Shown: positions 11,750 to 25,115, counted from the stretch's first letter. The stretch is DNA of 58,000 bases from Cryptomeria japonica (GCF_030272615.1 NC_081414.1:812551069-812609068); one strand, 5' to 3'. Notes: a model not told the origin generated them from the sequence alone. Numbers and translations are program-made.

Positions 11750-14700
11750 GTCAAAAGGTATTCTCAGGGGTCATATGGTATCCTAGGGATCCATGCATGT
11801 GTCCTAAGGGGTCATAGGACACCATATGACTCCTTAGGACACCATATGATCCATAACGATACATAAGAGGTCATATAAAGTCCTAAGGGGTCACAAGACA
11901 CCATATGACCCCTTAGCACACCATACGATGTATAATGACACCAAATGGTATCCTAAGGGGTCATAAAACACTATAGACCTCTAAGGACACCATACGACTG
12001 ATAACGACACCATATGGAGTCCTAAGAGGTCAAATAGTGTCCTAAGGGGTTGGAGACCATATGACCCCTTAGGACACCATATGACCTCTAATGACACTAT
12101 ATGGTGTCCTAAGTGGTCATAAGGTGTCTTAGGGGTTATACCACACCATAAGAAACATAACAATATGACCCTTAGAACATAATACGACCCCTAACAACAT
12201 CTAAGGGGTCATACAACACTATATGATTCCTTAGAATACTATAAGACCTATAATGATGCCAAATAGTGTCCTAAAGGGTCATAGAACACCATATGATCCT
12301 TTTGGGCACCATATGGTGGTTTTATGGGTCGTATGGTATCCTAAGGGGTCATATGGCATCCTATGACCCCTTAGGACACCATATGATGTCGTTATGGTTC
12401 GTATGGTGTCTTAAGGGGTCATATGGTGTCCTAAGGGGTCACAGGACACCATATGACCTCTTAGGAAACAATATGACCTCTAATGACATCAAAGGGATCA
12501 TATGGTGTCATAGGAGGTCATAGAATACCATATGACCCTTTAGGACACCATATGACCCATAATGACACCATATGGAGTCCAAGGTATCATATGGTGTCCT
12601 AAGGGATCATAGAACACCATATGACCCATTAGAACACGTAAGAGGTCATATGTAGTCCTAAGGGGTTATAAGACACCATATGACCCCCTAACACTCCATA
12701 CAACCCACAATAACACCAAATGGTGTCCTAAGGGGTCATAGAACACTATATGTCCTCTTAGGACACCATACGACCCATAATGACACCATATGGAGTCCTA
12801 AGGGGTCAAATAGTATCCTAAGGGGTTGTAGGAAACCATATGACCCCTTAGGACACCATATGACCCCTAATGACACCATATGGTGTCATAAGTGGTCATA
12901 AGGTATCCTACAGGTCATACAAAAGCATAAGACACATAAAGATACCGTATGGTGTCCTAATAGCTCATAGGAAACCATATGAACCTTAGAACACAATACG
13001 ACATCTAAAAACATCTAAGGGCTCATATGGTATCCTAAGGGGTCATATGACACTATATGATCTATTAGAACACCATAGGACCTATAATGATGCCAAATAG
13101 TATCCTAATGGGTCATAGAACACCATATGACACTTTAGGGCACCATATGGTGTTGTTATGGGGTGTATGGTATCTTGAGGGGTCATATGGCATCATATGA
13201 CCCCTTAGGACACCATATGATGTCATTATGCATCATATGGTGTCTTAAGGGGTCATATGGTGTCCTAAGGGGTCATAGGACACCATATGACCTCTTAAGA
13301 AACAATATGACCTCTAATGACACCTAAGGGATCATATGGTGTCCCAAGAGGTCATAGAATACCATATGACCCCTTAGGACACCATACGACCCATAACGAC
13401 ACCATATGGAGTCCTAAGGGATCATATGGTGTGCTAAGGGATCATAGAATACCATATGACCCGTTAGCACACTATATGACCCATAACAACATGTAAGAGG
13501 TCATATGGAGTCCTAAGGGGTCATAAGACACCATATGACCCCTTAGCACACCATACAACCCATAATGATACCAAATGTATCCTAAGGGGTCATAAAACAC
13601 TATATGACCTCTTAGGACACCAGACGATCCATAATGACATCATATGGAGTCTTAAGGGGTCGTAGGAGACCATATGACCCCTTAGGACACCATATGACCC
13701 CTAATGACACCATATAGTGTCCTAAGTGCTCATAAGGTGTCCTAGGGGTCATACGACAACATGAGACACATAACGATACCATATGGTGTCTTAATGGGTC
13801 ATAGGACACCATATGTACCTTAGAACATAATACAACCCCTAACAACATCTAAGGGGTCATAGGACACTATATGATCCCTTAGCACACCATAGGACCTATA
13901 ATGACGCCAAATAGTGTCCTAAGGGTTCACAAAACACCAAATGACCCTTTAGGGTACCATATGGTGTTGTTATGGGTCGTATGGTATCTTGAGGGGTCAA
14001 ATGGCATCCTATGACCCCTTAGGACACCATATGATATCATTATGGGTCGTATGGTGTCTTAAGGGGTCATATGGTGTCCTAAGGGGCCATAAGACACCAT
14101 ATGACCTCTTAAGAAACAATATGACCTCTAATGACACCTAAGGAATCATATGGTGTCCTAAGAGCTCATAGAATACCATATGACCCCTTAGGACACCATA
14201 CAACCCATAACGACACCATATGGATTCCTAAGGGATCATATGGTGTCCTAAGGGATCATAAAATACCATATAACCCATTAGGACACCATATGACCCATAA
14301 CGGCACGTAAGAGGTCATATGGAGTCCTAAGGGGTCATAAGACACCATATGACCCCTTAGCACACCATACAACCCATAATGACACCAAATGGTGTCCTAA
14401 GGGGTCATAAAACACTATATGACCTCTTAGGACACCAAACGACCCATAATGACACCATATGGAGTCCTAAGGGGTCGTAGGAGACCATATGACCCCTTAG
14501 GACACCATATGACCCTTAATGACACTATATGGTGTACTAAGTGGTCATAAGGTGTCCTAGGGGTCATATGACAACATGAGACACATAACAATACCATATG
14601 GTGTCCTAATGGGTCATAGGACACCATATGACCCTTAGAACATAATACGACCCCTAACAATATCTAAGGGGTCATATGGTATCATAAGGGGTCATATGAC

Positions 14701-15155
14701 ACTATATGATCCCTTAGTACACCATAGGACCTATAATGACACCAAATAGTGTCTTAAGGGGTCATAAAACACCAAATGACCCTTTAGGACACCATATGGT
14801 GTTGTTATGGGTTGTATGGTGTCCTTAGGGGTCATATGGCATCATATGACCCCTTAGGACCCTATATGGTGTTGTTATGGGTCGTATGGTGTGTTAAGGG
14901 GTCATATGGTGTCTTAAGTGGTCATAGGACACCATATGACCTCTTAGGAAACAATATGACCTCTAATGACATGCAAGGGGTCATAGAATACCATATGACC
15001 CTTTAGGACACCATATGACCCATAACAACACCATACGGAGTCCTAAGGGGTCATATGGTGTCCTAAGGGATCATAGAACACCATATGACCCATAACAACA
15101 CCTAAGGGGTCATAATACACCATATGACCCCTTAGTACACCATACAACCCATAAA
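11750..15155. repeat. 3.4 kb palindromic satellite, 20-bp unit in both orientations
   Basis: The unit is GGTGTCCTAAGGGGTCATAT and its reverse complement, mixed along the array with occasional CCATAATGACACC linkers. CATATG and CCTWAGG, both self-complementary, alternate about every 10 bp, so single strands could fold almost anywhere. A higher-order period is visible: the phrase GACACCA.ACGA followed by CATCATATGGAGT-like text recurs at about 11986, 12762, 13616 and 14431, spaced 776-854 bp apart. The ORFs in it (for example 13612-13848 and 14427-14660 on the minus strand) repeat at the same period and are satellite translations. Confidence 0.85.
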
Positions 15156-15324
15156 TATTATCCAACCAATACATCCACATGATCCAAAGAAACTAGTACA
15201 TTCATTTTCTTCAAACGTTCTACTTTATATCCTATCTTCTTTAAAAAAAACAAGAAAACCAACCACCTTGTCAATCTTCTTATCACCTTATATATATGCA
15301 AAAAAAACAAGAAAATATATTGGA

Positions 15325-15612
<288 letters not shown>

Positions 15613-15652
15613 AATACACATACACACACACATATGTGTGTATATATATTTA

Positions 15653-15683
<31 letters not shown>

Positions 15684-15784
15684 TTTTATATTATATATAA
15701 ATTATATATTATATGTATATACACATATTATATATATATATACAGTAGCATATTATACACACTCCCAAAATTTAAACAAACTTA
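15613..15784. repeat. CA/TG and TA microsatellites
   Basis: A CACACACATATGTGTG palindrome at about 15623 is followed by TA runs near 15657-15682 and 15727-15742. Confidence 0.8.
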
Positions 15785-15952
15785 GCCCGTACGCATAATT
15801 TATAGTAAAAATAGCACGTACATGCTTTTTATAGTAAAAATAGTGCGTACGCACTTTTTATAGTTAAGGTAGAACGTTTGCACTTCTTACACCATAAGTA
15901 CCTCATACGCGCTTTTTATACCATAGGTACCCCCGTATGCGCTTTTGTCTGT
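15785..15952. repeat. Right subterminal tandem repeat, about 29-bp unit
   Basis: About six copies of a unit combining (A/G)CGTACGCA-like bases with CTTTTTATAGTAAAAA, the later copies using TTACACCATA or TTATACCATA. The CGTACG core is self-complementary. It corresponds to the CGCG words at 10390-10525. Confidence 0.65.
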
Positions 15953-16789
15953 TTAGGCTTGGAAGTAGGCCTGGATGACAAAGCTATGGTTTGGAAGTTT
16001 GATTTCCCTCCATTTCCCTCCTTTTTGGTGTGTTTTATTTTATCAACTTGGTTTCTTGACTTTGTCATCATCAGGTTTAGACATCATCAAGTGTGTATTT
16101 CTAAAATTTCCACCATATTTTCACCCAACTTCTGAACTTTCTAACCATATATGTTTTTTTCAAATTTGAACAACAATAACATATTATTATTGAATTTCTT
16201 TTACCAGTGTCTCCATAGTTCTCACAGACATACGCGCACCATTTTTTTAATAACTTTTAATATAATTATCCAAATTTTTTAAAAAAAATATATATTATTG
16301 TAGTGAACTTGATTCTTTACAATTTTTAAAAAAAAATTGCATTTTCTATTTTTTTAGTGCAACTTATGCTTCGCGCACGAACAGGTACCTAATTTTTAAG
16401 ATGTGCTCTATCGGAAAAATCATTTAAAAAAAATACTCAAGAAAAAATTACAACAAAATACACGTATTCTAGTACTCACTCTTAACTATCTTTCTGCCAA
16501 AGGATTTGTCAAAATACTAAATCTAAATATGACTTTTTTGATGCGCACGATAGACACTATGTTATGTTTTTCTAAAAAAATCAGGGTTTGTTTTTGTGCG
16601 CGAAGGATTTGACCCCCTTAATCTTATCCAATTTTAAAAAAATTTAGTAGTTTGGAAACTAGATTCAGAGTACTACTATATTTGTTCTTTAATTATCTTC
16701 ATATCTTGAGAGGATGACTTTCAAATTTTGCCTCCAAGTTCAGGTTCCCCTGATTTCAAAAAAAAAGTGTCCACTTATACCCCCCTTTT
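15953..16789. other. AT-rich interior, no gene seen
   Basis: Contains isolated CGCGCAC, TGCGCACGA and GTGCGCGA words at about 16372, 16540 and 16597 that resemble the subterminal motif. Short frames at 15878-16135 and 16403-16612 show no protein features. I see no gene. Confidence 0.5.
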
Positions 16790-16814
16790 TGACCACCATA
16801 TTTGTGCACTTACC
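16790..16814 (-). repeat. Right terminal inverted repeat
   Basis: Reverse complement begins GGTAAGTGCACAAA and continues TATGGTGGTCA, one mismatch to the left end. It is followed by CCACTT at 16815-16820. Confidence 0.75.
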
Positions 16815-17023
16815 CCACTTAATTTTATAAATTTGATTTTGCAAATTGAACAAGACAATGAGGAAATTGAATTTGACAAACAAAGCAATTTTCAGAGGCC
16901 ATTTTTTTTTCAAAGAACAAGTTCAATTCCAATTTGAAAAAAAAAACTAGGGTTTTTAATGAATTAATCAGTAAGTCTACAAAAAAATTAAACTTGCAAT
17001 TGTGTTCAAAGGAAAGCATACAA

Positions 17024-17040
17024 GACGTCGGGTTCACCAA
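17024..17040 (-). other. Candidate primer binding site of the LARD-like element
   Basis: On the minus strand TTGGTGAACCCGACGTC lies a few bases after the 5' LTR end (AACA at 17048). The plus-strand gag-protease element has the mutated equivalent TTTGTGAACCTGATGTG. I did not assign the tRNA. Confidence 0.5.
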
Positions 17041-17047
17041 AATATAA

Positions 17048-18203
17048 TGTTGGGTGAAAAATGGTGAATGAGAGATCTAGAAGAAATATTTTCTTCCCTC
17101 CGAGGAGAGATGAAAGTTTCACTTCGGATTTCCCTTCAAACACTTTTCACACATTACATTAGAAGAGGGGGGAAAATGCACTAGATTCAACCTCTAAAGA
17201 AGGAGATTGAATTATGAGTGAAATGATATGAGAATGGTAAGTTAATCCCCTTTTCTTGAATAACATTGAATTGAATTGAATTGAATATTATGACTAATTG
17301 GAAAAGTGACAAAGATCTGATTATAACTCAAGATAGAAGAGTAGTATGAAGTTGTGCACTTGGAGCTGGCAATAATATGTCGAGATGAAGCTGCCTTGTG
17401 AATTTGAGGAAAAGTTACCCAAACCATGGTGAAAATGTACATTTTCCTCTGAAAAATACACAAGACAAAGGGTTTTCCCGCCTCTGCAAATGGAGTCCAA
17501 ATCTAAAAATATACCTGCACACCTACAAACTACACACATAAAAGAGAGGAAAAGGGGTTGGGATTGGGGGTTTGCCTTTAGGTCAAACCCTAGTTTTGGA
17601 ATTAACCAAATGAGGAAGAAAGTACTTGCAAGTAAATGTAAATGAAAGACTGAAATGTAAATCACCTCAAGGGAGGTTGTGGTAGAAATGTTGATAGAAT
17701 TGCTTGTATGAAGTTGAATGTTGGAATGGACCTCCTCTTCAATGGTTAAGTCCTTGACTTGAATACACTACCTAACCTTGAAGGGAGACTTGAGATTCTC
17801 AATTCTTGAAAGGGATGCTTGAATGCGTGATCTCGTGTATCTGAACCTTATCACTTATGAAAATGAGAAGACAAATGCATCTTATATACTTGTCAATTAG
17901 GGTTATTGATCTCATTTTCTGTCACAAGATGACATTCGGGGAGTTTTCCCACTCAATGCACAACCACCAAAGCACAATTTGAAGGTTCCTACCTCAAATA
18001 GGGCAGGGATAGGAGCATGGGCCCATGTCCTGCCCTTTTTTCCAGGACAGGATGTAGTTCAGGCAATGTGGAGGGAAAGAGAGATGTAGTTTTTAGGGGG
18101 TGAGCAAGTCTTCAGTCTCTGACTAGGCTTAGGGATTCAGTTTGCATGTGTGAGGACCCTAATGTGGTCAAAAATTACAAGAGTCATAATTTATGAAACT
18201 ACA
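17048..18203 (-). mobile_element. 5' LTR of the LARD-like element
   Basis: On the minus strand it begins TGTAGTTTCATAAATTATG at 18203 and ends CACCCAACA at 17048. It is collinear with 7883-9052. The TATA box is at 17882-17888. The two LTRs differ at many positions, so the insertion is old. Confidence 0.8.
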
Positions 18204-18640
18204 ATATCATAGAATTATGCTCTCAAAATTTCAAGAAAATTGTTCGAGACTAGGTGCAACTTGCACCTGATCTGACCAACTTTTCACCAAATTTTTAGGG
18301 CCATTAGATATGATAATATTAGAGTGAATCCCAAAGTTACAGCTGATTTTGAGATTTTTTGATGTGTGAAATCGGGTCTTAAAGGTCAAAATAAGACATA
18401 ATTAGGGTTTATGATTTAATGATTTATTGAAGGAATAAAATAAAAAGGGGCACACTTAGGGTAAAGGGCCCAATTTAATTATGTGGGGAGTGATGAAATA
18501 TGACTTTAGATTTAATCAAATTAATTATTGAAATGCTAAAAGGGAAATTACAATGCAAGATGCAAACTCACTAAGGCGGGTACTAAACTAAGCATAGAAT
18601 TGTACCACCCTAGCAAGGGTGTACAATTTATGACGCTACA

Positions 18641-18645
18641 CAAAG
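18641..18645. repeat. Target-site duplication CAAAG, right copy
   Basis: CAAAG immediately after CTACA, the start of the minus-strand solo LTR. It pairs with 6612-6616. Confidence 0.85.
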
Positions 18646-18649
18646 GAAT

Positions 18650-19465
18650 GTGTTAAAACTTTCCCCAATCAAACCAATTGATCCATCTAAGACAACTTCA
18701 GCTTACTTTGACACTAAATCCTTTTGTCAATATCACCGTCTACCTGTTCATGAGACTAAAAAGTATTTTCCATTTAGAAGTAAGATTCAAGACTTGATTG
18801 ATAACAATTCCATATTTGTGGAAAGTGTGAATGATAAAGGAAACAAATTCGTAGCTCCTAATCAAAATGTTCATATTTTTACTGATCCTTTACCATACCA
18901 TTCCACTAATGTGATTGAGACTGATTATCTTTCTTTATCTCCCAATGATGTTGGCCTTGAATCTAATAATGTGGTGAACCTTGTAGATCAACAAGAACCT
19001 CATAAGGACTTGTGCATCACAATTTATCCTAGTGAGACCATTAAAGCACCTCATGGCCCACTTTATGTAAGTGCAAAAATGAAAGGTATACCTTCTATAG
19101 GAGTTCTTATTGATCCCGCTTGCATGGTTAATGTGATAAATGAAGAATTTCTTTATACTCTGCAATTGCATCAAGTGATATATGATGATACCGATGTGGT
19201 AGTTAAAGTTTTTGATGGCTTCTCTTGTCCTAATATTGGTTTTATAACACTTCCTATTGATGTTGGTACTAAATGTTTAGATGTTAAATTTGTTATCATT
19301 CCTACATCTGATCAATTTTGTGTGAAGTTGGAATATTCTTAGCTCTCTTCCATGAAAGTGATCACTTATACCATTCATAAGTATTTGAAATTTCCTCATA
19401 ATGATAAAATAATAATTGTTAATCACAACATATATCAACCTACAATGAGGCATGGAGATATTTGT
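18650..19465 (+). pseudogene. Retrotransposon nucleocapsid-protease region, broken
   Basis: Continuation of the gag-protease frame after the nested insertion. The open part (18650-19342, 230 codons) begins with a zinc-knuckle-like C-x2-H segment (FCQYHRLPVHE). It then has the aspartic protease core at about residues 130-215, in which the catalytic loop reads VLIDPACMVNVI. In related Tat-type proteases the position after the Asp is normally small; here it is Pro. After the stop at 19340 the frame goes on (KVITYTIHKYLKFPH, then TMRHGDICLDYF), corresponding to the segment after the protease of the younger element at 57800-57900. A protease would cut the polyprotein during particle maturation; this copy cannot. 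Confidence 0.65.
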
Positions 19466-19559
19466 CTTGATTATTTTTTAGTGTGAACAATTTCAACCTC
19501 TTCAACCTAGAAGTGATCCTCTCTTTAAATCATAGCAAAATTGAGAAAATGAGATGATT

Positions 19560-20541
19560 TTGTCATTGAGTAAACCTAGAAATCCAATACTTAGCATTCC
19601 TCTTGATGATCATATAGGCCTTATTGATGATTAGATTATTTTTCCTCCTAAGGAAATAAATAATCTTCTTCCCAAAGAGGCACCTATTCCTTTCCCTAAA
19701 GAGAAGAGTATCATTTATCCTAAGGAAAGAGATATTCTTCTTCCTAAGAAAGAATCTATTCGTTCTCCTAATTATGAGTCCATTCTTCCTCCCAAGGATA
19801 AAAATGCTCTTCCTCCAAAGTGTCAAGCTATTCCTTCTGAGGATAGACCTATTCCTCCTCCTTATGATGGACCCAGTCTCCTTCCTACACCTCCCATTCC
19901 TTCTTTATATGGTGTGGTTCCTCCTCCTTTATCTTACAAATAGAAGTGACCGGCCTCTCCTATTGTTCAACTTAAAAAACCTCAACCCATTCATCCTTTC
20001 CTAAAAGAAGAGAATAAACCTATACTTAATGAACCTAAACCCTCTCAACTTTTGGCCAAAACTAGACGAAACCATTGTGCGAGATAACACCGATGGAGAT
20101 GTTGTGCTAGAGCTTGTGAAGTTTCTTCCCAAACCATTTGTTCTCCTAAAACACCAACTGTTGACATGAGTCCATTTTCTTCTAAACAAATTTATTAAGT
20201 CAAATGATGGTTCAAGTTCTATTCATATTAGAGCTCCTAGTTATATTAATCCTAATGAATAAATGAGTGAAAATGTTGTTAATGATGAAAATTTTGATAC
20301 TAATATTTCTAATGATGAATATGAATATGTTGATAATGACAATGATTTATCTGCAAATTTTTCAAAAGCACTAATCCTAGCTCCTAGTAACGAATAAAGT
20401 GACTCATCCTTAGAGCATGGTTGTTGTTTCAAACCTGTGATAGCTCCATCTACTATGCTCGATGTGGCTCCTCTTTTGTGTTGTCCACCTTCCCAAAACA
20501 ATGATCAACAAGATCACGGGGAGGATGGCATGCTTGATTAG
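19560..20541 (+). pseudogene. Proline-rich C-terminal region of the gag-protease polyprotein
   Basis: In one frame from about 19560 the sequence encodes repeated (L/I)PPKE, PFPKE and LLPKK phrases spaced about 12 residues apart. An acidic, Asn/Asp-rich tail (about 20255-20400) follows and the frame ends near 20541. Several stops interrupt it (for example at 19633 and 19940). It occupies the place where reverse transcriptase would follow in an autonomous element. I know no function for it; a structural or spacer role is a guess. Confidence 0.45.
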
Positions 20542-21301
20542 CTTCATTAGCACCATGGATTCTCTTTCTCTCTCCTATGTTTCTTATTTTTCATCCTTCT
20601 TCTATTTGTTTCCCTATTCTTCATTTTGTTGTCCCCAGTGTTATCTACTTGAGGATGATGCAAAGCATTGAGATCTCTTTTGGTCTCTTCCATATTGACT
20701 CAAATGACACATGTATTCCCTTCTTCCATGGTGGTTTCCGATCTTAGGGGGATGAGGATAATTATATGCATACATATATATATATGATATACATGAGTTA
20801 TCATAAAAAGAATACCGACTCCAAAGTTAGGTGAAGCCATCCCGTGATTTATGTTTTGTGCTCATTATCCTTGATCTTTCCTCTCTTGGGGGATAAATTA
20901 TTTTGATAGCGTGCTTGTCTTTTTGGATGTATCCTACCTTAAATGAATTTCTCCCAACAAGGCATGTGCAATCACTTTAGCGTGGGGGCATACACTCCAC
21001 TCATGATTCTATCTCTCTTGATAGTTAAAGTTAGAAAAATTTGTCTTTGCCTTGTAATTTTTTATATTTTTCTTTTCATGACTTATAGTAATAGAACCTT
21101 ACTAGTTGTAGTCATGGTTCTCTCTTTCTCTCTCATAATCTTCCCTTTTATCTTGTCATTGAAGTCATAAGATCCTAAAGTCCACTAGGGGCTTGCTATG
21201 TCTTTCCTCTTTGATGTGGTGAAAGTCTTTCAATCTGATCTCCTTGTACTTTACTGTGAGTATTTGCATAAGCTCATACTCCTGCTAAAGTAGGGGTTAA
21301 A
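20542..21301 (+). other. 3' untranslated region and polypurine tract
   Basis: No gene seen. 21180-21290 is shared with 9070-9180 (minus) in the LARD-like element. It ends in GCTAAAGTAGGGGTTAAA directly before the LTR at 21302, a polypurine tract. The ORFs at 20462-20671 and 20943-21170 have no supporting feature. Confidence 0.6.
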
Positions 21302-22482
21302 TGTAGCATCCTAAAATTGTACCCATTGCAATTTTTTATCACATTTGGGTCTTTGCCTTAGTGTTTGCCCCCCTTGACCTAATTAGAGACCTGATTATGC
21401 TCATATAAGTCATAAATACCACCTAGCTCAAAGTTGCACCTCATTGCCACCTTGATGTTGCCTCAAAATGGGGTAGGAGTAGGGAATGGCACCCTGCTCC
21501 ACCCTAATGGTGACCTATTTTGAACCACCTGACCTATCTCAAATTTGAGCAGGAAAATCCCCTGCATGTCGGCTCATATTGGAAAATTAATTCATTTTCC
21601 CTTTATGCAAGTATATAAGAGGGATTTCCCCACTCATTTAAAGGGTCATGCACACATAAGAGGTCTTCAGGCATCCAAGAGATCAAGCATTCAAGAATTT
21701 GAGAGAAATTGAGCATTGTCAGTCTTCCTTCGATATTTGGAGCAGAAATAAAGTCAAGGTTTCAAGCATTGAAGAGGAGATCATCATTATACTTCATGAA
21801 GTCCTAATTCCATGTGGAGACAATCAAAACTTCACAAAAAGGTATAAGCATTTCATTTTCAATCAATTCAACATCCCCTCAAAGAAAAGGATTTCTACTT
21901 TCAGTCATTTCAATTACATTATTTCAACCACTTGGTTAATTCCAAAACCGAGGTTTGACCTAAAGGCAAGCCCCTATTCCCAACACATTTTCCTCCTCTT
22001 CTATGTGTACAAAAATAGGTGTTTAGTTGTAACTCTCGGGATAAGCTCCAGACACAAAGATGAAAAAACCCTTTTTGGCGATCGGAAATTTCGAAGGAAC
22101 AAGAGGGGGCGTGCCTTGGTCCCTGCTCATGATCCTTGCTACTATTTGCAGTTTTCATAGAGTAGTTCTAAATCATCTCATACTTCTGAAATCTAGGTGC
22201 ACAATAAAATCCCGACTTTACAACTCACTATTTTCTTAGATTTGTCTTGATTTCTTCCACTTAATCTTAATACAGCTAGCCAGCTTACAAAAGAGGGTCA
22301 AACACATTCCATTTCAATAAATATACTTAGTATTTAGTCATAATCTGATTAGTGACCAAATCTAGTGGATTTTCCCCTCTTTTGAATGTAAAGGCATCTC
22401 CCATCTCAAGCAAAAATAGGTTCTTTGGTGATTTCTCCTTCTATGTTGCCAATTTCTAAGTCACCTAATTTTCCCCTTTATA
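21302..22482 (+). mobile_element. 3' LTR of the gag-protease element
   Basis: Starts TGTAGCATCCTAAAATTG and ends CCCCTTTATA, where the expected terminal CA has mutated to TA. From 21461 on it aligns with the truncated 5' LTR. The 153-codon ORF at 21699-22160 lies in the transcribed LTR region and its counterpart in the 5' LTR is not open throughout, so I do not call it a gene. Confidence 0.8.
21612..21618 (+). promoter_or_regulatory. TATA box of 3' LTR
   Basis: AAGTATATAAGAG, the same position and context as in the 5' LTR. Confidence 0.6.
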
Positions 22483-22763
22483 GGAAGGTTGGTATTAAAA
22501 AAAAGTTAGTATGAAAGAAAGAGTATATAATGTCCTAGTGGAAGAATGATTTCTATTCCTCTGGTATGTGAAGATTATGTCTTGTGGCTTTGGATATAAT
22601 CTTTATGTTCTATGTATATTGCAGTATTAGGTTTGTAGGTCCTATATTTCTCAAATGGTATAGTTGGCTGTTATTGTTCCTAACAATGAGGATGTCTATT
22701 AGAATTGGTCTAGAGAATGTTGGGCATCTTTTGGATATATGTATTCAAGTGTTGCGATTTGAG
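22483..22763. other. Intervening DNA, target of the copia insertion
   Basis: About 280 bp between the gag-protease element and the copia element. It continues at 30007. No gene or repeat recognised. Confidence 0.4.
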
Positions 22764-22768
22764 GGATA
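22764..22768. repeat. Target-site duplication GGATA, left copy
   Basis: GGATA directly before TGTTGGATG. The right copy is at 30002-30006. Confidence 0.85.
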
Positions 22769-24132
22769 TGTTGGATGTTGCTAAGAAGTTTGCTAGAATG
22801 ATGTGATGTCATTGATGTCAATATATTGTTTTGTATTCCAGTGATCTAGTTTGGTGTGATGATTTTGTTTTGTAAATGAGCTAACACAGGTTAAAAGGTT
22901 TATGGTATGTTGTTTGTAGATGGTTCATTACCATTTGCAGAGGTTCACATGTTGGTGTGATCAAGTTATGGCATTCAGTATTGAGGATGTTATTTAGTTG
23001 TTCGTGTTATTCTATATTTTGATTTATGCTCTGTATTGCTCTAAAATTGTAATATATTTTGTTGTGGATGTGTGGGATGAGTTATAGAAGTTGATGAGTG
23101 TCCACAATTTGATTGGTTCATGATTTTGGAATCCACAAGGGAATATTTTAGGTTGACAGTCAGTTATGTTGGTATTCTTGAGCTCTAGTAGATAAATGAT
23201 GATGATTCTTGTAAGATGACTTATTGAGGTTGATGTGGTACAATTCACATTTCTTGTGAATATCTCTAGATTGTGTGTTATGCGTATTGGTGGTTCGTAT
23301 TGATTATTGTGTACGTTATTAAAGATTTTATTTGTCTAGTGATGCTATTCATGTTATATGACATTCTTGGTGGTTGTAGCGTATTGCAGATGATCAAGAC
23401 ATAATTGTTGGAGGTTTTGTGTATTTGCAGTGATTTTTTGGGTCTAGACTATGTCTTAGCCGACATTGCTTTGGTTTGCATGTGTTGTTGTAGCATGTAA
23501 AGTTATTATTTTGTAATTTGTATTAAGGGTTTAGCTGACCTTGTAATATAGGTTGATGTCATATATAAATGAATGTAATAATCATGTAATATGTATGTAT
23601 GTGATTCTTGAGAGTGTGTAATTTGTGAACAAGTGATTTAATCTTTCAGAAGTGTGTAGGAGAGAAGAGAAGTGTTGCAGAGAAGACTGTGTTCATAACT
23701 AGAACTGTACTCAAGCATATGGAGATTTTATTTGAATATAGTTCATGTCATCTGGATTATTGTTCGAAAGGTTTTTTAAGTCAATGATACTTTTCATAAG
23801 GTAGTGAGTCTTCCCTAAATTTTGTAGCCTTTATGGGTTTCTTATTTAAGTAGTGAGCTCTAGGCAGTGTGCTTGAATGCATGTGCATTCCCCATTGTAA
23901 TATTTACATTTACTCCTAAGAAGGTATTATCTCATTGTGGGTAGGTTTCCACTATCATTTTTCCTTAACTAGTTTTTCCACATCAAAAATCTTGGTGTTA
24001 TGTTTGTTATTGATGTGGTGTTCTTCCATGCTTTAATGATTAATTATCAGACCTAATTTGTGGTTTAAGTTGTAGTGAGTTTTTGTGCAAACTGATTCAC
24101 CCCCCTCTTAGTTTGTTGCATTGTTACCAACA
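22769..24132 (+). mobile_element. Copia 5' LTR
   Basis: 1364 bp, TGTTGGATG start, TTACCAACA end. A TATA box (CATATATAAATG) lies at about 23562-23569, with CATTGTAATATTTACATTT and GTTTTTCCACAT-like phrases towards the end, the latter shared with the solo LTR at 37929-40012. Confidence 0.88.
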
Positions 24133-24134
24133 AT

Positions 24135-24146
24135 TGGTATCAAAGC
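24135..24146 (+). other. Primer binding site (initiator tRNA-Met type)
   Basis: TGGTATCAAAGC two bases after the LTR. The usual plant copia site is TGGTATCAGAGC; one base differs. Confidence 0.85.
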
Positions 24147-24189
24147 TAGATCCTCTGAAGAAGCTTGACTGCTTGAGGAGATTCGGGAT

Positions 24190-25094
24190 GGAAACCTTTT
24201 CTTTATTTCAAGATTTGATGGAACAAATTACACTCTCTAGAAAAGACAGATACAATATCATTTGAGATGCATTGGAGAAGAGTAATGGAAGATTACTAAG
24301 AATGTATAGAATGTTCCTCTGAATGGTCCTACTACTCTGGATGAGATAAAGGAAGCAGAATACAATATTAGAGCTAAGGAAGCATTGTTGAGTTCCTTGT
24401 CAGATTCTGAGATGACTAATATGATGGACTTAGAGACTACTCATGAGATTTGGATAAAGTTGGAGACATTGCATGAAGGTGATAGTCATGTGAAGATTGC
24501 TAAGTTGCAAAGTTTTAAGGGTAAATATAAGAACTTGAAGATGAGTGAAGATGAAAACATTACCTCTTTTATGAAGAATGTGAATGAGCTTGTGTGTGGA
24601 ATCAGATGTGTCAGTGGAGTTATAGAAGAATCTAAGATTGTTGCTAAAGTGTTGAGATTAATGCCTCCTTACAAACATAAATTTGTTTCTATTGATGAGA
24701 TCTGGACTGTGAAAAATGTGACAAGAGACATACTGATTGGTAAATTGATGCTTTTGAGCTGGGTGAGTTTGGATACTCTCTTCTTAAGACTGAATCTGCA
24801 TTGAAAGATACTCTTTCCAAGAAGCGGAGATATGATCTGGGAAAAATTTCTACAAGAGTATCTAGATATGAAAAAGAGATGGAAGAGATGGAAGATGAAG
24901 AAAGAGATCTTGAGGAGCTTGAAGAACTTATTGTGAGAAGATTTCCTAAAGGTGTTGGTAAGCATGAAGGAAAGCTACCTCTTAAATGTTTTTCATGCAA
25001 TAAGATAGGAAATTTTTCATCAAGGTGTCCGAAAAGAGATGGAAATCCTAAGAAGCCATTTAAGTCATATAAGCCTAAATATCATAAGAAGTAG
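24190..25094 (+). pseudogene. gag: Copia gag pseudogene
   Basis: Capsid and nucleocapsid protein of the copia element. The start at 24190 follows the primer site closely. Early codons contain a stop near 24263, then the frame is open 24385-24804 with the typical copia gag core (LETTHEIWIKLETLHEG, KLQSFKGKYKNLKM, ENITSFMKNVNEL). A frameshift near 24740-24800 moves it to the frame open from 24801. A highly charged Glu-rich coiled-coil segment follows, then the zinc knuckle CFSCNKIGNFSSRC, in which the normal His is Asn, so the knuckle would bind zinc poorly. It ends at TAG 25092. Confidence 0.85.
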
Positions 25095-25115
25095 TATTTT
25101 GTTGCTGATGAAGGT

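Noticed and set aside
21699-22160. 153-codon ORF in the 3' LTR as a gene
   Set aside because: The aligned region of the 5' LTR (2892-3337) breaks the frame, and it overlaps the transcribed noncoding LTR.
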